Shown: one piece after another, positions 6,872 to 15,574 of the stretch
Layout of the letters: every line of letters starts with the position of its first letter
Position numbering within the stretch: the first letter of the stretch is position 1
From: Metabacillus rhizolycopersici
GTDB lineage: Bacteria; Bacillota; Bacilli; Bacillales; Bacillaceae
Direction of reading: 5' to 3'
Assembly (NCBI RefSeq): GCF_020075705.1
Contig: NZ_JAIQUM010000004.1
Span: 82,449-146,448 of the forward strand
Length of the DNA: 64,000 nucleotides
Position numbers and translations under genes: made by a program
The notes under the pieces: model-generated
What the model was told of the DNA's origin: nothing
Database searches by the model: none
What the model saw: the letters and a program-made list of their open reading frames with translations, nothing else

Positions 6872-9043
6872 GTGGGATCTTACAAAAAATCACAATTACG
6901 ACAACAGATACTAACAACATTAAGCAAATCTAATCCCTATAGTATGAAAGAAAATGCTGCTGTTAGTAAATCAGATAAAAAACAAACACAAGTAAAAAAT
7001 CAAGACGCTGCATTTATTCCAGCGACAGTGCAGAAGCACGCTCAAGAACGGGTAATTGAACTAATAGAAAAAGTCGTTAAAGAACCTATTGATGTTTCAG
7101 TTCCAGTACATTTACAAGAAGATATTCAAACATTAGTACTAGAACTATTAGAATTAATCGTTCCGGGTTCAGCACAAGAACAAAATGATTCAGAAAAAAC
7201 ACAATCAAAGAGTAGCAATTCGACGAAATCGAAAAAAAATAAAAATTATACAAATAGCTTTTCTACCTCAAATCAGGTCAAGGAAAAGCAAACTGAAAAT
7301 CTACATTTTCAACCAAAATCAACTCCTAGCAAAGCTACTTCATCACAAAATGGAGCTTTAAGAGATGCAATTAAACTTCACGAAGAAGGCATAAAAGGGA
7401 ACAAACAATCAGTAAAAAATGCAATATCCGCATTTAAAGACCTTGCAAAACAGCAAAAAAACAATTTGGAAATTAAAGCTTATTTAGGAAGTGCTACCAC
7501 TTTACTAGGCAGGGATGCAAGTAGCGTTACAGATAAGATGAAATACGCATTAGAAGGATTGAAGATTTTAGACGGGGTTGTTCAGGAAGCTCCTAATTTA
7601 GTCATCGCTAGAGTGTTAAGAGGGAATGTTTCTTATCGACTTCCTGAAATGTACTTTCAAAGAACGAGCACTGCGATAGAAGACTTTTCTTTCCTTGTTT
7701 CTGCATATGAAAAGGACTCATCTATTTTAAATGAAGATGAATATGTAGACATATTAAAAAATGTTATTGATGCTTGCAAGCGAACAAATCAATCAGAAAA
7801 AGCATCTATGTTTCAATCAAAATTAAAGAATATCAATAATGTCGGAAGCAATGTCCCGGTTAACGCAAATAACAGTAACGAAGCTTCAAGCAAAACGTCA
7901 AAAACAGAAGGAAAAGCTAATGGACTAACAGATGAGGCAATTCTTATGCATCAAAAAGCACTAAATGGCGGTCCTACAGAAGTACAAAGAGCAATTGACT
8001 TCTTTGAAAGCTTTGTCTTAACGAATACAGCACCTGAAGTAGAAATGGCTTATTTGGATGTCCAATCAATGTTAGGAAGAGACTCAAATAGCACATTTGA
8101 AATGTTTGGCTCAGCAATTAAATCGATGAAAGCAATGGATCGTCTAATAAATGAAAATCCAGCAAATCCTCAACTTCGACTAGTCAGAGCAAAACACAGT
8201 TTACGTTTACCAGAAAATTTTTTTAGACGCTCTGCGATAGCAGTAAGTGATATTGAATTTCTGTTAACAGAATATGACAAGGAACCAGATTCATTAAATG
8301 AAGAAACGTATCAACAGCTATTATTTGATTTAGGATGTGCCTATGAAAAGCTTGAGATGATAGAGGAAGCAAAAGAAGCATGGAATAAACTATCGCAAAC
8401 TAGCCCTAGTAATGGGATTCAGCAATTAGTGAACGAGAAACAAGAGCAATATAGTTATAAACAGAAGAAACTGCGCGTACTTTCACAAGCAACGAAAGAT
8501 AAATTTTATGCGGAGGCTAAAGAATTGCATGCTTTAGGTGCAAAAGGAAATAAACTGGCTGCTAAACAAAGTTTAGAGGCTTGGGGAAAAGCACAGCAAG
8601 CGTACCCTGATTGTGAAGTTGCGAACACATATTTTGCGGCATCAATAGCACTGGTAGGTAAGTATGCAAGTGATCCACAGGAAATGTTTGGCGAAACAAT
8701 GAAAGCATTAAAGTTGTTAAAAACATCCATTAAGACCGATAATCCAGAATTGAAATTTTTACGAGGGTCTATATACAGTGTTTTACCAGAAGGTTTCTTC
8801 CATTCTAGTAATCTTGCAATTAGAGACTTTTCTGGTGTTAGAACAGCCTTTGAACGACATCATGAAAATCCTCCGATCTCAAAAGACCAATATGTCAAAT
8901 TATTGTTTGATTTAGGTCATTTATATAAACGAACCCATCTCTTGGATAAAGCTGAGAAAACATTTAAAAAGCTAGTAAAAGTTGCACCTAGCTCCAAATA
9001 TGCTCAACTCATCGAAAGACAGGAGGGAAACCCAGAAACATGA
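6872..9043 (+). CDS. Three-module TPR-like repeat protein
   Basis: A 723-residue protein with a GTG start after GGAGGTGAG. Residues 1-160 are polar and Ser/Lys/Gln-rich with little order expected, apart from an amphipathic segment at about 55-110 (VIELIEKVVKEPIDVSVPV). Three diverged copies of the module seen in the preceding gene follow, at about 161-318, 350-526 and 542-723. Each carries a LH-x2-(G/A)-(I/L/A)-x-G-(N/G) helix, an (L/I)-(L/V/I)-(A/G)-(R/K)-(D/Y)-(S/A)-S line and an RG-(N/S)-x-S/Y-x-LPE-x-(F/Y)F motif. The end overlaps the next gene by 4 bases (ATGA), implying translational coupling. It probably arose by duplication of the single-unit gene. Function unknown; a scaffold for the pathway enzymes is possible. 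Confidence 0.75.
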   Translation: MGSYKKSQLRQQILTTLSKSNPYSMKENAAVSKSDKKQTQVKNQDAAFIPATVQKHAQERVIELIEKVVKEPIDVSVPVHLQEDIQTLVLELLELIVPGSAQEQNDSEKTQSKSSNSTKSKKNKNYTNSFSTSNQVKEKQTENLHFQPKSTPSKATSSQNGALRDAIKLHEEGIKGNKQSVKNAISAFKDLAKQQKNNLEIKAYLGSATTLLGRDASSVTDKMKYALEGLKILDGVVQEAPNLVIARVLRGNVSYRLPEMYFQRTSTAIEDFSFLVSAYEKDSSILNEDEYVDILKNVIDACKRTNQSEKASMFQSKLKNINNVGSNVPVNANNSNEASSKTSKTEGKANGLTDEAILMHQKALNGGPTEVQRAIDFFESFVLTNTAPEVEMAYLDVQSMLGRDSNSTFEMFGSAIKSMKAMDRLINENPANPQLRLVRAKHSLRLPENFFRRSAIAVSDIEFLLTEYDKEPDSLNEETYQQLLFDLGCAYEKLEMIEEAKEAWNKLSQTSPSNGIQQLVNEKQEQYSYKQKKLRVLSQATKDKFYAEAKELHALGAKGNKLAAKQSLEAWGKAQQAYPDCEVANTYFAASIALVGKYASDPQEMFGETMKALKLLKTSIKTDNPELKFLRGSIYSVLPEGFFHSSNLAIRDFSGVRTAFERHHENPPISKDQYVKLLFDLGHLYKRTHLLDKAEKTFKKLVKVAPSSKYAQLIERQEGNPET

Positions 9044-10374
9044 GCTCGTTATTTGAAGACAAACTGAAAAAAGTAAATTTGCCTGCTACCATTGACCGTT
9101 TTTTAAACGGGAACCCACATCCAGATAAGATGTCAGAGCAACAAATTAATGAATATCATCTTGCATCTTTACAAGAAATTGTAAATAAGGCATATGAAAA
9201 AAATGAATTTTACCGTCAAAAGCTCGATGAAGTAAATATGAAACCGAACGATATCATGCAATTAAGTGACTTAAGTAAATTACCATTTTTGACAAAGGAT
9301 GAGCTAAGAGGAAACCCATATATCCTCTTAACATGTGATAAAAAAGAAATTGCACTTGTTCAAGTATCAACTGGTACGACAGGTGGAGAAGAGATTTATA
9401 TGATGTATACATGGAATGATTACTACTTGCACGATTTAGCACCGAGGTATCCAGATTTATTTTCAGTAGATCCTGGTGATGTTTGTTTAAATGCTCTTCC
9501 ATATGAAATGAGTGCTGCTGGTTTGGCTTTTCATAAAACGTTTATGGAAGGTTGTGAAGCAACAGTCATTCCGGCTGGGAAGGGTGGAGCATATTCAACT
9601 CCTAAGAAAACATTAAAATTGATAAGAGATCTCTTACCAAATGTTGTGATAACAACACCTTCATGGGCGATGTTATTAGCTGAAGAGGCTAATGAGCAAG
9701 AGTTTGATTTAACATCGTTACAGTTAAAAAAGTTATGGATTACTGGAGAGGGTTGTTCTCCGGCATTTCGCAGCCGCCTAGAAAAACTATGGGGTGCGAC
9801 TGCTAACTTCTTTTACGGAAGTCTTGAATGTGGAGTTTTAGGAATTGAATGTGATGATCACGATGGGTATCATGTCACTCAAGGGCACGCCATTCTTGAA
9901 ATTGTTGATCATAAAACAGGAGAGCCACTTGATGAAGGGGAAATTGGTGAAATCGTTGTAACAAGTGCACTTCGCTACGACACACCAATTTTACGTTTTC
10001 AAACAGGTGACTTAGGCTATATAGAATCAGAAACATGTTCGTGTGGGGTAACAATGCCGAAATTTTATCTTCGAGGCAGAGTAGTGGATCAAATTCTCTA
10101 CAACGGCACAACACTATCTCCATTTTACCTTGAGGAATTTTTAATGCGTGAGCCTGAAATAGGTAACTGGTTTGAATTTGTTTTAAATAAAGAAGGCGAC
10201 AATGAAGTTATAAACGTTCGATGTGAGCTTGCAGCTGACATTGAGCCTTCAGAGCATCTGGCAGATTCATTAGCAAGTAAGCTTGAATTTGCTTCTGGAA
10301 TCCCATTTTCATTTGAATTTGTTGAAAAACTACCACGTCCAACAGGAAAAACAATTCGTGTTGTTTACAAATAG
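9040..10374 (+). CDS. PaaK-like adenylate-forming ligase 1
   Basis: A 444-residue ANL-superfamily enzyme nearest in pattern to phenylacetate-CoA ligase. It should activate a carboxylate (probably aromatic) with ATP. The phosphate loop is STGTTGGEE (about 110-118) instead of the usual SSGTTGKP. FYGSLECG (about 257) provides the conserved Glu, and FQTGDLG (about 319) the ribose-binding Asp. CSCGVTMPKFYLRGRVVD contains the hinge region, and RPTGKTIRVVYK holds the C-terminal Lys. No other phenylacetate genes (paaABC, paaF/G) are near, so a catabolic PaaK role is unlikely. The operon context suggests activation of aminohydroxybenzoate. It overlaps the preceding gene by 4 bases. Confidence 0.8.
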   Translation: MSSLFEDKLKKVNLPATIDRFLNGNPHPDKMSEQQINEYHLASLQEIVNKAYEKNEFYRQKLDEVNMKPNDIMQLSDLSKLPFLTKDELRGNPYILLTCDKKEIALVQVSTGTTGGEEIYMMYTWNDYYLHDLAPRYPDLFSVDPGDVCLNALPYEMSAAGLAFHKTFMEGCEATVIPAGKGGAYSTPKKTLKLIRDLLPNVVITTPSWAMLLAEEANEQEFDLTSLQLKKLWITGEGCSPAFRSRLEKLWGATANFFYGSLECGVLGIECDDHDGYHVTQGHAILEIVDHKTGEPLDEGEIGEIVVTSALRYDTPILRFQTGDLGYIESETCSCGVTMPKFYLRGRVVDQILYNGTTLSPFYLEEFLMREPEIGNWFEFVLNKEGDNEVINVRCELAADIEPSEHLADSLASKLEFASGIPFSFEFVEKLPRPTGKTIRVVYK

Positions 10375-10385
10375 AGGTGAAAAAA

Positions 10386-11141
10386 TTGATCATTGATGCA
10401 CATGCGCATTTATCAAATACAGATTACGGAAATACAGAATCATATATAAAGATGATGAAAGATGCAGGTATTGATCAAGGGGTTGCGGTTCCTGGAGCAA
10501 TGTTGGATGTTCGAAAAATGACAGATTATATTACTGGTAAAGCAAAACCAGACAATCCTATCCCGGATAATCAATACGTTGAAAAAGCAATCAAGGGTAA
10601 TAAAAATATAAAGGGATTTATCTGTATAAACCCTCATGACCAAGATGTAGATCAACAACTTGAAAAAGGTCGAGAGCTTGGCTTTTTAGGCTTAAAACTA
10701 TCTCCTTTATCACATCAGTTTTCATTTGCATCGAAAGGAATTCAAAGCTTAGCGTCTCTCTGTGGGGATTATGGTTTTCCAGTATATTCGCATGTTGTCT
10801 ACAGTCCTGGTGCATCAACTACTAAGTTCATACAATTAGCTAAGCGATTTCCTCAGACAAATTTTATAGTTGGTCATATGGGATTTGGTCCGGCTGACCA
10901 AGAAGCTGTTGAGGCGGTAAAAACCCTTCCTAATTTTTATTTAGAAACATCAACAGGTAATTATCTTCACATTCAAGAAACGATTAAGAAAATTGGCGCG
11001 TCAAAAGTGATTTTCGGTTCAGAATATCCATTATCACATCCAGCGATTGAATTGGAAAAAATTTTAAAACTTCCGTTAACAGATCGTGAACGTGAGCAAG
11101 TATTAAGTGAAAATATTAAACATCTTCTACAGATGACATAA
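10386..11141 (+). CDS. Amidohydrolase-2 family metal-dependent enzyme
   Basis: A 251-residue TIM-barrel protein of the amidohydrolase-2 family (PF04909 type). The TTG at 10386 is chosen because AGAGGTGA lies 6 bases before it; the upstream GTG at 10377 falls inside that ribosome site. Metal-site features are the N-terminal HxH (IIDAHAH), a barrel His in VYSHVVYSPG, a second in NFIVGHMGFGP, and the strand-8 motif FGSEYPLSHP. The strand-8 residue is Glu where most relatives have Asp (GSDxP). Family members hydrolyse, decarboxylate, or in benzoxazole pathways cyclise ortho-amidophenol esters. Lying between two adenylating enzymes, a ring-closing or amide-processing step is the most attractive inference. 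Confidence 0.75.
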   Translation: MIIDAHAHLSNTDYGNTESYIKMMKDAGIDQGVAVPGAMLDVRKMTDYITGKAKPDNPIPDNQYVEKAIKGNKNIKGFICINPHDQDVDQQLEKGRELGFLGLKLSPLSHQFSFASKGIQSLASLCGDYGFPVYSHVVYSPGASTTKFIQLAKRFPQTNFIVGHMGFGPADQEAVEAVKTLPNFYLETSTGNYLHIQETIKKIGASKVIFGSEYPLSHPAIELEKILKLPLTDREREQVLSENIKHLLQMT

Positions 11142-11154
11142 AGGGTGTGTTTAG

Positions 11155-12408
11155 TTGGACGCACAAGAGAAGTTATCCTCGTTAAATGATGTGCTTAAAT
11201 ATGCAAAAACCTCAACCTTTTATGCTAAACGTTTACCACATCTCCCATTACGCACACTAGCGGATATTAAGCAGATTCCGATCACAACTAAAAATGATTT
11301 AAGACAGCATTCACCTTTTGGGCTATTGCCAAACGCTGCAGAGTCATTGGCGCAGTATCATGAATCATCGGGTACGACAGGTCGACCCGTAGCAATCTGG
11401 TATAGCGAAACAGACCTTGATGAAATATCGAATCAAATTGCAACAAATGGATTTAAATTCAAGGAAAAAGATATTGTTCTCATCCGCTTTCCGTATGCAC
11501 TATCAACGATTTCCCATTTCATTCATCAAACGGTACAAAAACAAAATGGTTGCGTCGTACCAGCTGATAGTCGCACAACGGTTACACCAATGCCAAAGGT
11601 GATCGATTTATTACAAACGTTACATGTAACCGTGCTTGCATGTAATTCACTTCAATCAATCATGCTCGCTGAGGTAGCGGAAATGAATAACTTGAATCCT
11701 AAAACTGATTTTCCAGCATTAAGAGCGATATATACAGCGGGTGAGCCATTAACACCATTTCGTCGAGCATTAATCGAAGATATTTGGGGCGTCCCTGTAT
11801 TTGATAACTATGGAATGACAGAAGCTGGGACGATCATGGTAGATTGCTCGTTTCAGCAATTGCATTTGTTTGAGGAGTGTTTTCATGTAGAAGTTTTAGA
11901 GGATGATTTACAAACAGCGGTAAAGGATGGAGATTGCGGCAATTTAGTGGTGACCACGTTACGAAAACGAGCAACGCCTATGATTCGTTATTTAACTGGT
12001 GATATTGTGCAAGTAAATCATCATCCTTGTAGTTGTGGTTCTGGCTGTTCATACCAAATTAGGGGAAGAAAAGATGAAATGTTAACAATCAATACTGTTA
12101 GATTTGATTTATATGCAATTGAGAAAATGATATCTCGATTACCTGCAAGACGATTTTGGACAGTTGGTAAATGGAACAATCACCTCTATCTATTTATCGA
12201 AAAAGAATCTGATCATGATATGGTGTCAAACGAGTATGTTGAAACTCTTAAAGCAACATTTGAAATTGGCCTCTCAATCCTCTTGTTAGAAAAAGGAACA
12301 TTGTATGATCGACATGAATCTTTATCATTCGGAATGAAAGCGAAGCCTCGTTATTATTTAACAGATCAAGAGACAGAAAGCTTATTAAAACAAATTATAA
12401 ACCCCTAG
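11155..12408 (+). CDS. PaaK-like adenylate-forming ligase 2
   Basis: A 417-residue ANL enzyme, paralogous in outline to the ligase two genes upstream but strongly diverged. The TTG start follows AAAGGGTGTG. It has the regular phosphate loop ESSGTTGRPV (about 69-78), the acyl-adenylate motif YGMTEAG (about 218-224), the ribose-binding YLTGDIV (about 280), and CSCGSGCSYQIRGRKDEM leading into the C-terminal domain. The extra Cys cluster (CSCGSGC) may bind zinc, as seen in some PaaK relatives. The C-terminal part is less conserved and lacks a clear end Lys motif, so it may form only the adenylate or use a different acceptor. It probably handles a second acid of the pathway. Confidence 0.8.
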   Translation: MDAQEKLSSLNDVLKYAKTSTFYAKRLPHLPLRTLADIKQIPITTKNDLRQHSPFGLLPNAAESLAQYHESSGTTGRPVAIWYSETDLDEISNQIATNGFKFKEKDIVLIRFPYALSTISHFIHQTVQKQNGCVVPADSRTTVTPMPKVIDLLQTLHVTVLACNSLQSIMLAEVAEMNNLNPKTDFPALRAIYTAGEPLTPFRRALIEDIWGVPVFDNYGMTEAGTIMVDCSFQQLHLFEECFHVEVLEDDLQTAVKDGDCGNLVVTTLRKRATPMIRYLTGDIVQVNHHPCSCGSGCSYQIRGRKDEMLTINTVRFDLYAIEKMISRLPARRFWTVGKWNNHLYLFIEKESDHDMVSNEYVETLKATFEIGLSILLLEKGTLYDRHESLSFGMKAKPRYYLTDQETESLLKQIINP

Positions 12409-12428
12409 TTGGAAGGAGCAAGTAAAAA

Positions 12429-13535
12429 ATGCAACAAAAAGAAAGGCAAGTATGGTATGACGGTAGAGAAGTTTCAGTTGAAAATATGGATATTTGGGAG
12501 TTAATTAACCATTCACCAATTGACAAGGTTGTTGTTTCCCTGCAACAGCGACAAGGTGGATATTTTCCGCAAAAAATGTCATTTATTACAGAAGTAGCGA
12601 ACACGGATGAGCTTGAACAAGTACCTTTAGGAGACGTCGTATTTTCTAACAATCAAGAAATTTTAGCAAATGCGAAAAAACTAGGCTACCAAACGTGTAT
12701 TTTTTATTCAGTAGATGATCGAGTCATGTTAGAACGTGTTTCAAGAGAAGCAAGTGAGTATGATTTCGCTGCCGTAGATTTTGACTTACCAACAAACATT
12801 CCACTTGAATTAATTATTGCTAGATTAGAAGAAAGCAACACAGTATTACTACGAGCTGTAAATACAGCTATTGATACAGAAATTGCGTATGGAACCCTTG
12901 AGAAAGGTAGTGACGGTGTTCTATTTGCTACAACAGATGTTGATGAGGTGAAGCGACTAACTGCCTATATGTCGAAGCTTTCCTCAGAAAATTTGAAGCT
13001 ACATCCGATGGTTGTGACTGAAGTTAAGCATGCTGGAATGGGTGTACGTGCATGTATTGATACGACAGGGATTATGACGCAAGATGAAGGGATGATAATT
13101 GGCTCGACATCTGGTGGCGGTCTATTTGTCTGCTCTGAAACACATTATCTTCCATATATGAATTTAAGACCTTTCCGTGTAAATGCTGGTGCAATTCACT
13201 CCTATGTATGGCAGCCAGACGATGCAGCTGAATATTTAAGCGATTTAAAGGTTGGCGATAAAGTACTATGTGTGAATACGAAGGGTGAAACGCGTATTCT
13301 TACTGTTGGTCGAATGAAAACAGAAGTACGTCCAATGTTATTAATAAAAGGAACGGTTGGAAATCGAGAGCTGAATGTCATTGTTCAAGATGATTGGCAT
13401 ATTCGAATTATGAGTGCAGATGGAAAGCCTCGCAATGCTTCAACAATTAAACCTGGTGATGAATTACTTTCCTATGTATGTGAACCAGGTAGACATGTTG
13501 GGGTTAAAGTAAACGAAACGATCATTGAAAAATAA
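12429..13535 (+). CDS. 3-dehydroquinate-synthase-II family protein (GriH-like)
   Basis: A 368-residue member of the archaeal-type dehydroquinate synthase II family. The family signature is clear: GMGVRACIDTTGIM (about 203-216), EGMIIGSTSGGGLFVCSE, and RPFRVNAGAIHSYV (about 248-261). In archaea the enzyme closes the ring of dehydroquinate; in Streptomyces the homolog GriH makes 3-amino-4-hydroxybenzoate from the GriI aldol product. The partner aldolase is the next gene, 18 bases on. Because Bacillaceae already carry the classical aroB route, I favour the GriH-type role. AAGGAG precedes the ATG. The fold, family and pairing are solid; the exact reaction is inference. Confidence 0.85.
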   Translation: MQQKERQVWYDGREVSVENMDIWELINHSPIDKVVVSLQQRQGGYFPQKMSFITEVANTDELEQVPLGDVVFSNNQEILANAKKLGYQTCIFYSVDDRVMLERVSREASEYDFAAVDFDLPTNIPLELIIARLEESNTVLLRAVNTAIDTEIAYGTLEKGSDGVLFATTDVDEVKRLTAYMSKLSSENLKLHPMVVTEVKHAGMGVRACIDTTGIMTQDEGMIIGSTSGGGLFVCSETHYLPYMNLRPFRVNAGAIHSYVWQPDDAAEYLSDLKVGDKVLCVNTKGETRILTVGRMKTEVRPMLLIKGTVGNRELNVIVQDDWHIRIMSADGKPRNASTIKPGDELLSYVCEPGRHVGVKVNETIIEK

Positions 13536-13553
13536 AATGGGAGGCAAAAATTT

Positions 13554-14315
13554 ATGTCGGGGAAAGAAATACGATTTAAAAAACTATATCATCATTCTGA
13601 TAAATTATTAATTGTCCCGATGGATCATGGAATTACGATTGGTCCTGTAGTGGGTTTAACTGAGATTAATGAAACAGTAAAGGCAGTGTTTGAGGGCGGA
13701 GCAGATGCGGTCGTTGTTCATAAAGGACTTGTCCGTTATTTAAAAGATACACTCGGATCCAATAAAGGAGAATTAATTATTCATTTGTCTGCTTCAACTT
13801 CGTTAGCACCTGAAGCACAAGCAAACCGGAAAGAAGTTGTTTCATCTGTGGAGCATTCAATTCGTTTAGGTGCAACAGCTATTTCGACACATGTAAATTT
13901 AGGATCACCCTTTGAAGCAGATCAGTTAAGAGATGTTGGAATGATTGCTGAAGAATGTGATAAATGGGGCTTACCGTTGCTTGCGATGATGTATGTACGT
14001 GATGGCTCAAAAGATCATGAATTTGATTCAGTACGAATTCGGCATGCAGCCCGAGTTGCCGAAGAACTAGGTGCTGATATCGTAAAAGTAAATTACAGTG
14101 GATCAGCAGAATCATTTAAAGACGTAATAACTGGTGTGAAAATTCCTGTGTTAATTGCTGGTGGCGAAAGATTATCATCAAGTGGTGATTTGTTATCGAT
14201 GGTTGACGATGCAATCAGTGCTGGTGCTAACGGTATCTCGATTGGCAGAAATATTTTTCAAGATGAAAACCCAGCAAAGCTTTGTGCGGGTATTCGTTCT
14301 ATTCTCGATCAATAA
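13554..14315 (+). CDS. DhnA-type class I aldolase (GriI / ADTH-synthase-like)
   Basis: A 253-residue TIM-barrel aldolase of the DhnA family. Visible motifs are VPMDHGITIGP (about 22-32), ISTHVNLGS, MMYVRD, DIVKVNYSG with Lys178 as the expected Schiff-base lysine, VLIAGGE and GISIGRNIFQ for the phosphate site. Archaeal relatives make 2-amino-3,7-dideoxyheptulosonate; GriI of Streptomyces joins aspartate semialdehyde and dihydroxyacetone phosphate for 3-amino-4-hydroxybenzoate. Its place right behind the dehydroquinate-synthase-II homolog is the hallmark of that two-enzyme route. MMYVRD replaces the MxYPRG I expect in archaeal enzymes, fitting a different donor substrate. It is the last gene of the operon and is followed by a terminator. 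Confidence 0.85.
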   Translation: MSGKEIRFKKLYHHSDKLLIVPMDHGITIGPVVGLTEINETVKAVFEGGADAVVVHKGLVRYLKDTLGSNKGELIIHLSASTSLAPEAQANRKEVVSSVEHSIRLGATAISTHVNLGSPFEADQLRDVGMIAEECDKWGLPLLAMMYVRDGSKDHEFDSVRIRHAARVAEELGADIVKVNYSGSAESFKDVITGVKIPVLIAGGERLSSSGDLLSMVDDAISAGANGISIGRNIFQDENPAKLCAGIRSILDQ

Positions 14316-14324
14316 TTATCTTGA

Positions 14325-14356
14325 AAGGATGAACAGATTAATGTTCATCCTTATTT
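14325..14356 (+). terminator. Terminator of the 6.3-14.3 kb operon
   Basis: An 11-bp perfect stem, AAGGATGAACA (14325-14335) with TGTTCATCCTT (14342-14352), loop of 6, then ATTTCT. Confidence 0.75.
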
Positions 14357-14531
14357 CTGTTTCGAGGGTAAAGTTCAGCTAACACCTAACCATCATTAAT
14401 GGATGGACGAAACTTCAACTAATAAGAATTTCGAGTAAAAGGAAATAAGTTTCAATCATGTATTCATTTTGAAGATTAAGCCATACTAGGATGGTGGAAA
14501 AAACTACTAGTGAAACTGGAGGGAAAAAACA

Positions 14532-15155
14532 ATGCTAAAAAAAATAGTATTGGCAACAGCGATTTTTTTATTAGCCATTCCGTCTATATCTTATGGACAA
14601 ATCAAGACGTTTAAAGAACCACCTTTTGAATTTTATAAAGTTTCAAAAGGGGATACTTTTTGGTACATAGCGCAACGATATGGCTTGGATTATAAAAAGC
14701 TAATGCAGCTAAACCCTACAATCGAACCGACAAATATGCATGTCGGAGAGGTTATTCGTTTAAAGGCATCTGCCTCAAGTCCTAGCAGCTTTGAAGAACA
14801 GGTTGTCCAGCTAGTCAATCAACAAAGAGCTAAAGCAGGATTAAAATCACTTACTCACAGAGCAGATGTGAAAAATGTCGCACAGAAAAAAGCTCAGGAC
14901 ATGATTAATTCTAATTATTTTTCTCACACAAGCCCAAACTATGGTTCGCCATTTGATATGTTAAAAACTTTTGGAATTAGCTACTCATATGCAGGAGAAA
15001 ATATCGCAAAGGGACAAAAAACACCACAAGAGGTAATGAACGCATGGATGAACTCTTCTGGCCATCGCGCAAATATTTTAAAACCGGAATTTGATGCAAT
15101 TGGTGTAGGCTACTATCATGGGGCATGGGTTCAAATGTTTATTAAAGGGAGATAG
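14532..15155 (+). CDS. Secreted LysM-CAP (SCP-like) protein, YkwD type
   Basis: A 207-residue exported protein. The signal peptide is about residues 1-22 (basic start, hydrophobic core, cleavage near SYG). A LysM domain follows (YKVSKGDTFWYIAQRYGLDYKKLMQLNP, then MHVGEVIRL, about 36-78), giving peptidoglycan binding. The C-terminal half is a CAP/SCP domain: FEEQVVQLVNQQRAKAGLKSLTH, NYFSHTSPNYGSPFDML, the signature GENIAKGQKTPQEVMNAWMNSSGHRANIL, and a short end. His residues of the CAP cavity are present. Several Bacillus proteins of this type are spore or cell-wall associated (YkwD, SafA-like partners). GGAGGG lies upstream of the ATG. It is monocistronic. Confidence 0.85.
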   Translation: MLKKIVLATAIFLLAIPSISYGQIKTFKEPPFEFYKVSKGDTFWYIAQRYGLDYKKLMQLNPTIEPTNMHVGEVIRLKASASSPSSFEEQVVQLVNQQRAKAGLKSLTHRADVKNVAQKKAQDMINSNYFSHTSPNYGSPFDMLKTFGISYSYAGENIAKGQKTPQEVMNAWMNSSGHRANILKPEFDAIGVGYYHGAWVQMFIKGR

Positions 15156-15574
15156 GATAACGATAACCAAATGTGGCTGACACATAGGGTAATTAATTCA
15201 CTTTTGAGGTACCGGAAAAAACATAAAGAGTAAAGAAGTTAAAAGCAGTAGATTTCGAATAGAAAATCTTACTGCTTTTAGCATGTATTAGTGATGTGAA
15301 ATTCTTTCAATTATAAAATTAGTATAAAAATAAAAGAGATGAAAATAGTCTCTCATTTCGCTAGGTCAGTTCACTTCACTTCTTAGCTTTTTATAGTTCA
15401 AACAATAAAGTTTTGCTTGTAATTGACTAATGTCTATTTTGTATTTTTTTAGAAGCTGAAAAAATACGTAACGGTTTCTGTTTGAGTCAATATTAATCTC
15501 CTATACAGTATGAGTTTTTAGACTTGTTTTCCAATGGACAAGCATCTTGCTCCTGCACAAACTTGGCCTTGATA
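15156..15574. other. Convergent intergenic region with one imperfect hairpin
   Basis: It lies between the convergent LysM-CAP gene and the MFS gene. TAAAAGCAGTAGATTT (15240-15255) pairs with AAATCTTACTGCTTTTA (15264-15280) apart from one bulged base, and may stop both transcripts although no strong T run follows. The remaining 300 bases are AT-rich with no supported gene or repeat. Confidence 0.5.

Noticed and set aside
10377..10388. GTG at 10377 as amidohydrolase start
   Set aside because: It lies within the AGAGGTGA ribosome site; TTG 10386 has proper spacing.
9040..12408. Reading the two ligases as phenylacetate degradation genes
   Set aside because: No paaA-E, paaF/G/H or regulator genes nearby, and the partner genes are biosynthetic.
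12429..14315. Archaeal-type alternative shikimate pathway
   Set aside because: The rest of the operon is not aromatic amino-acid synthesis, and Bacillaceae normally have the classical route. Kept only as the main alternative.
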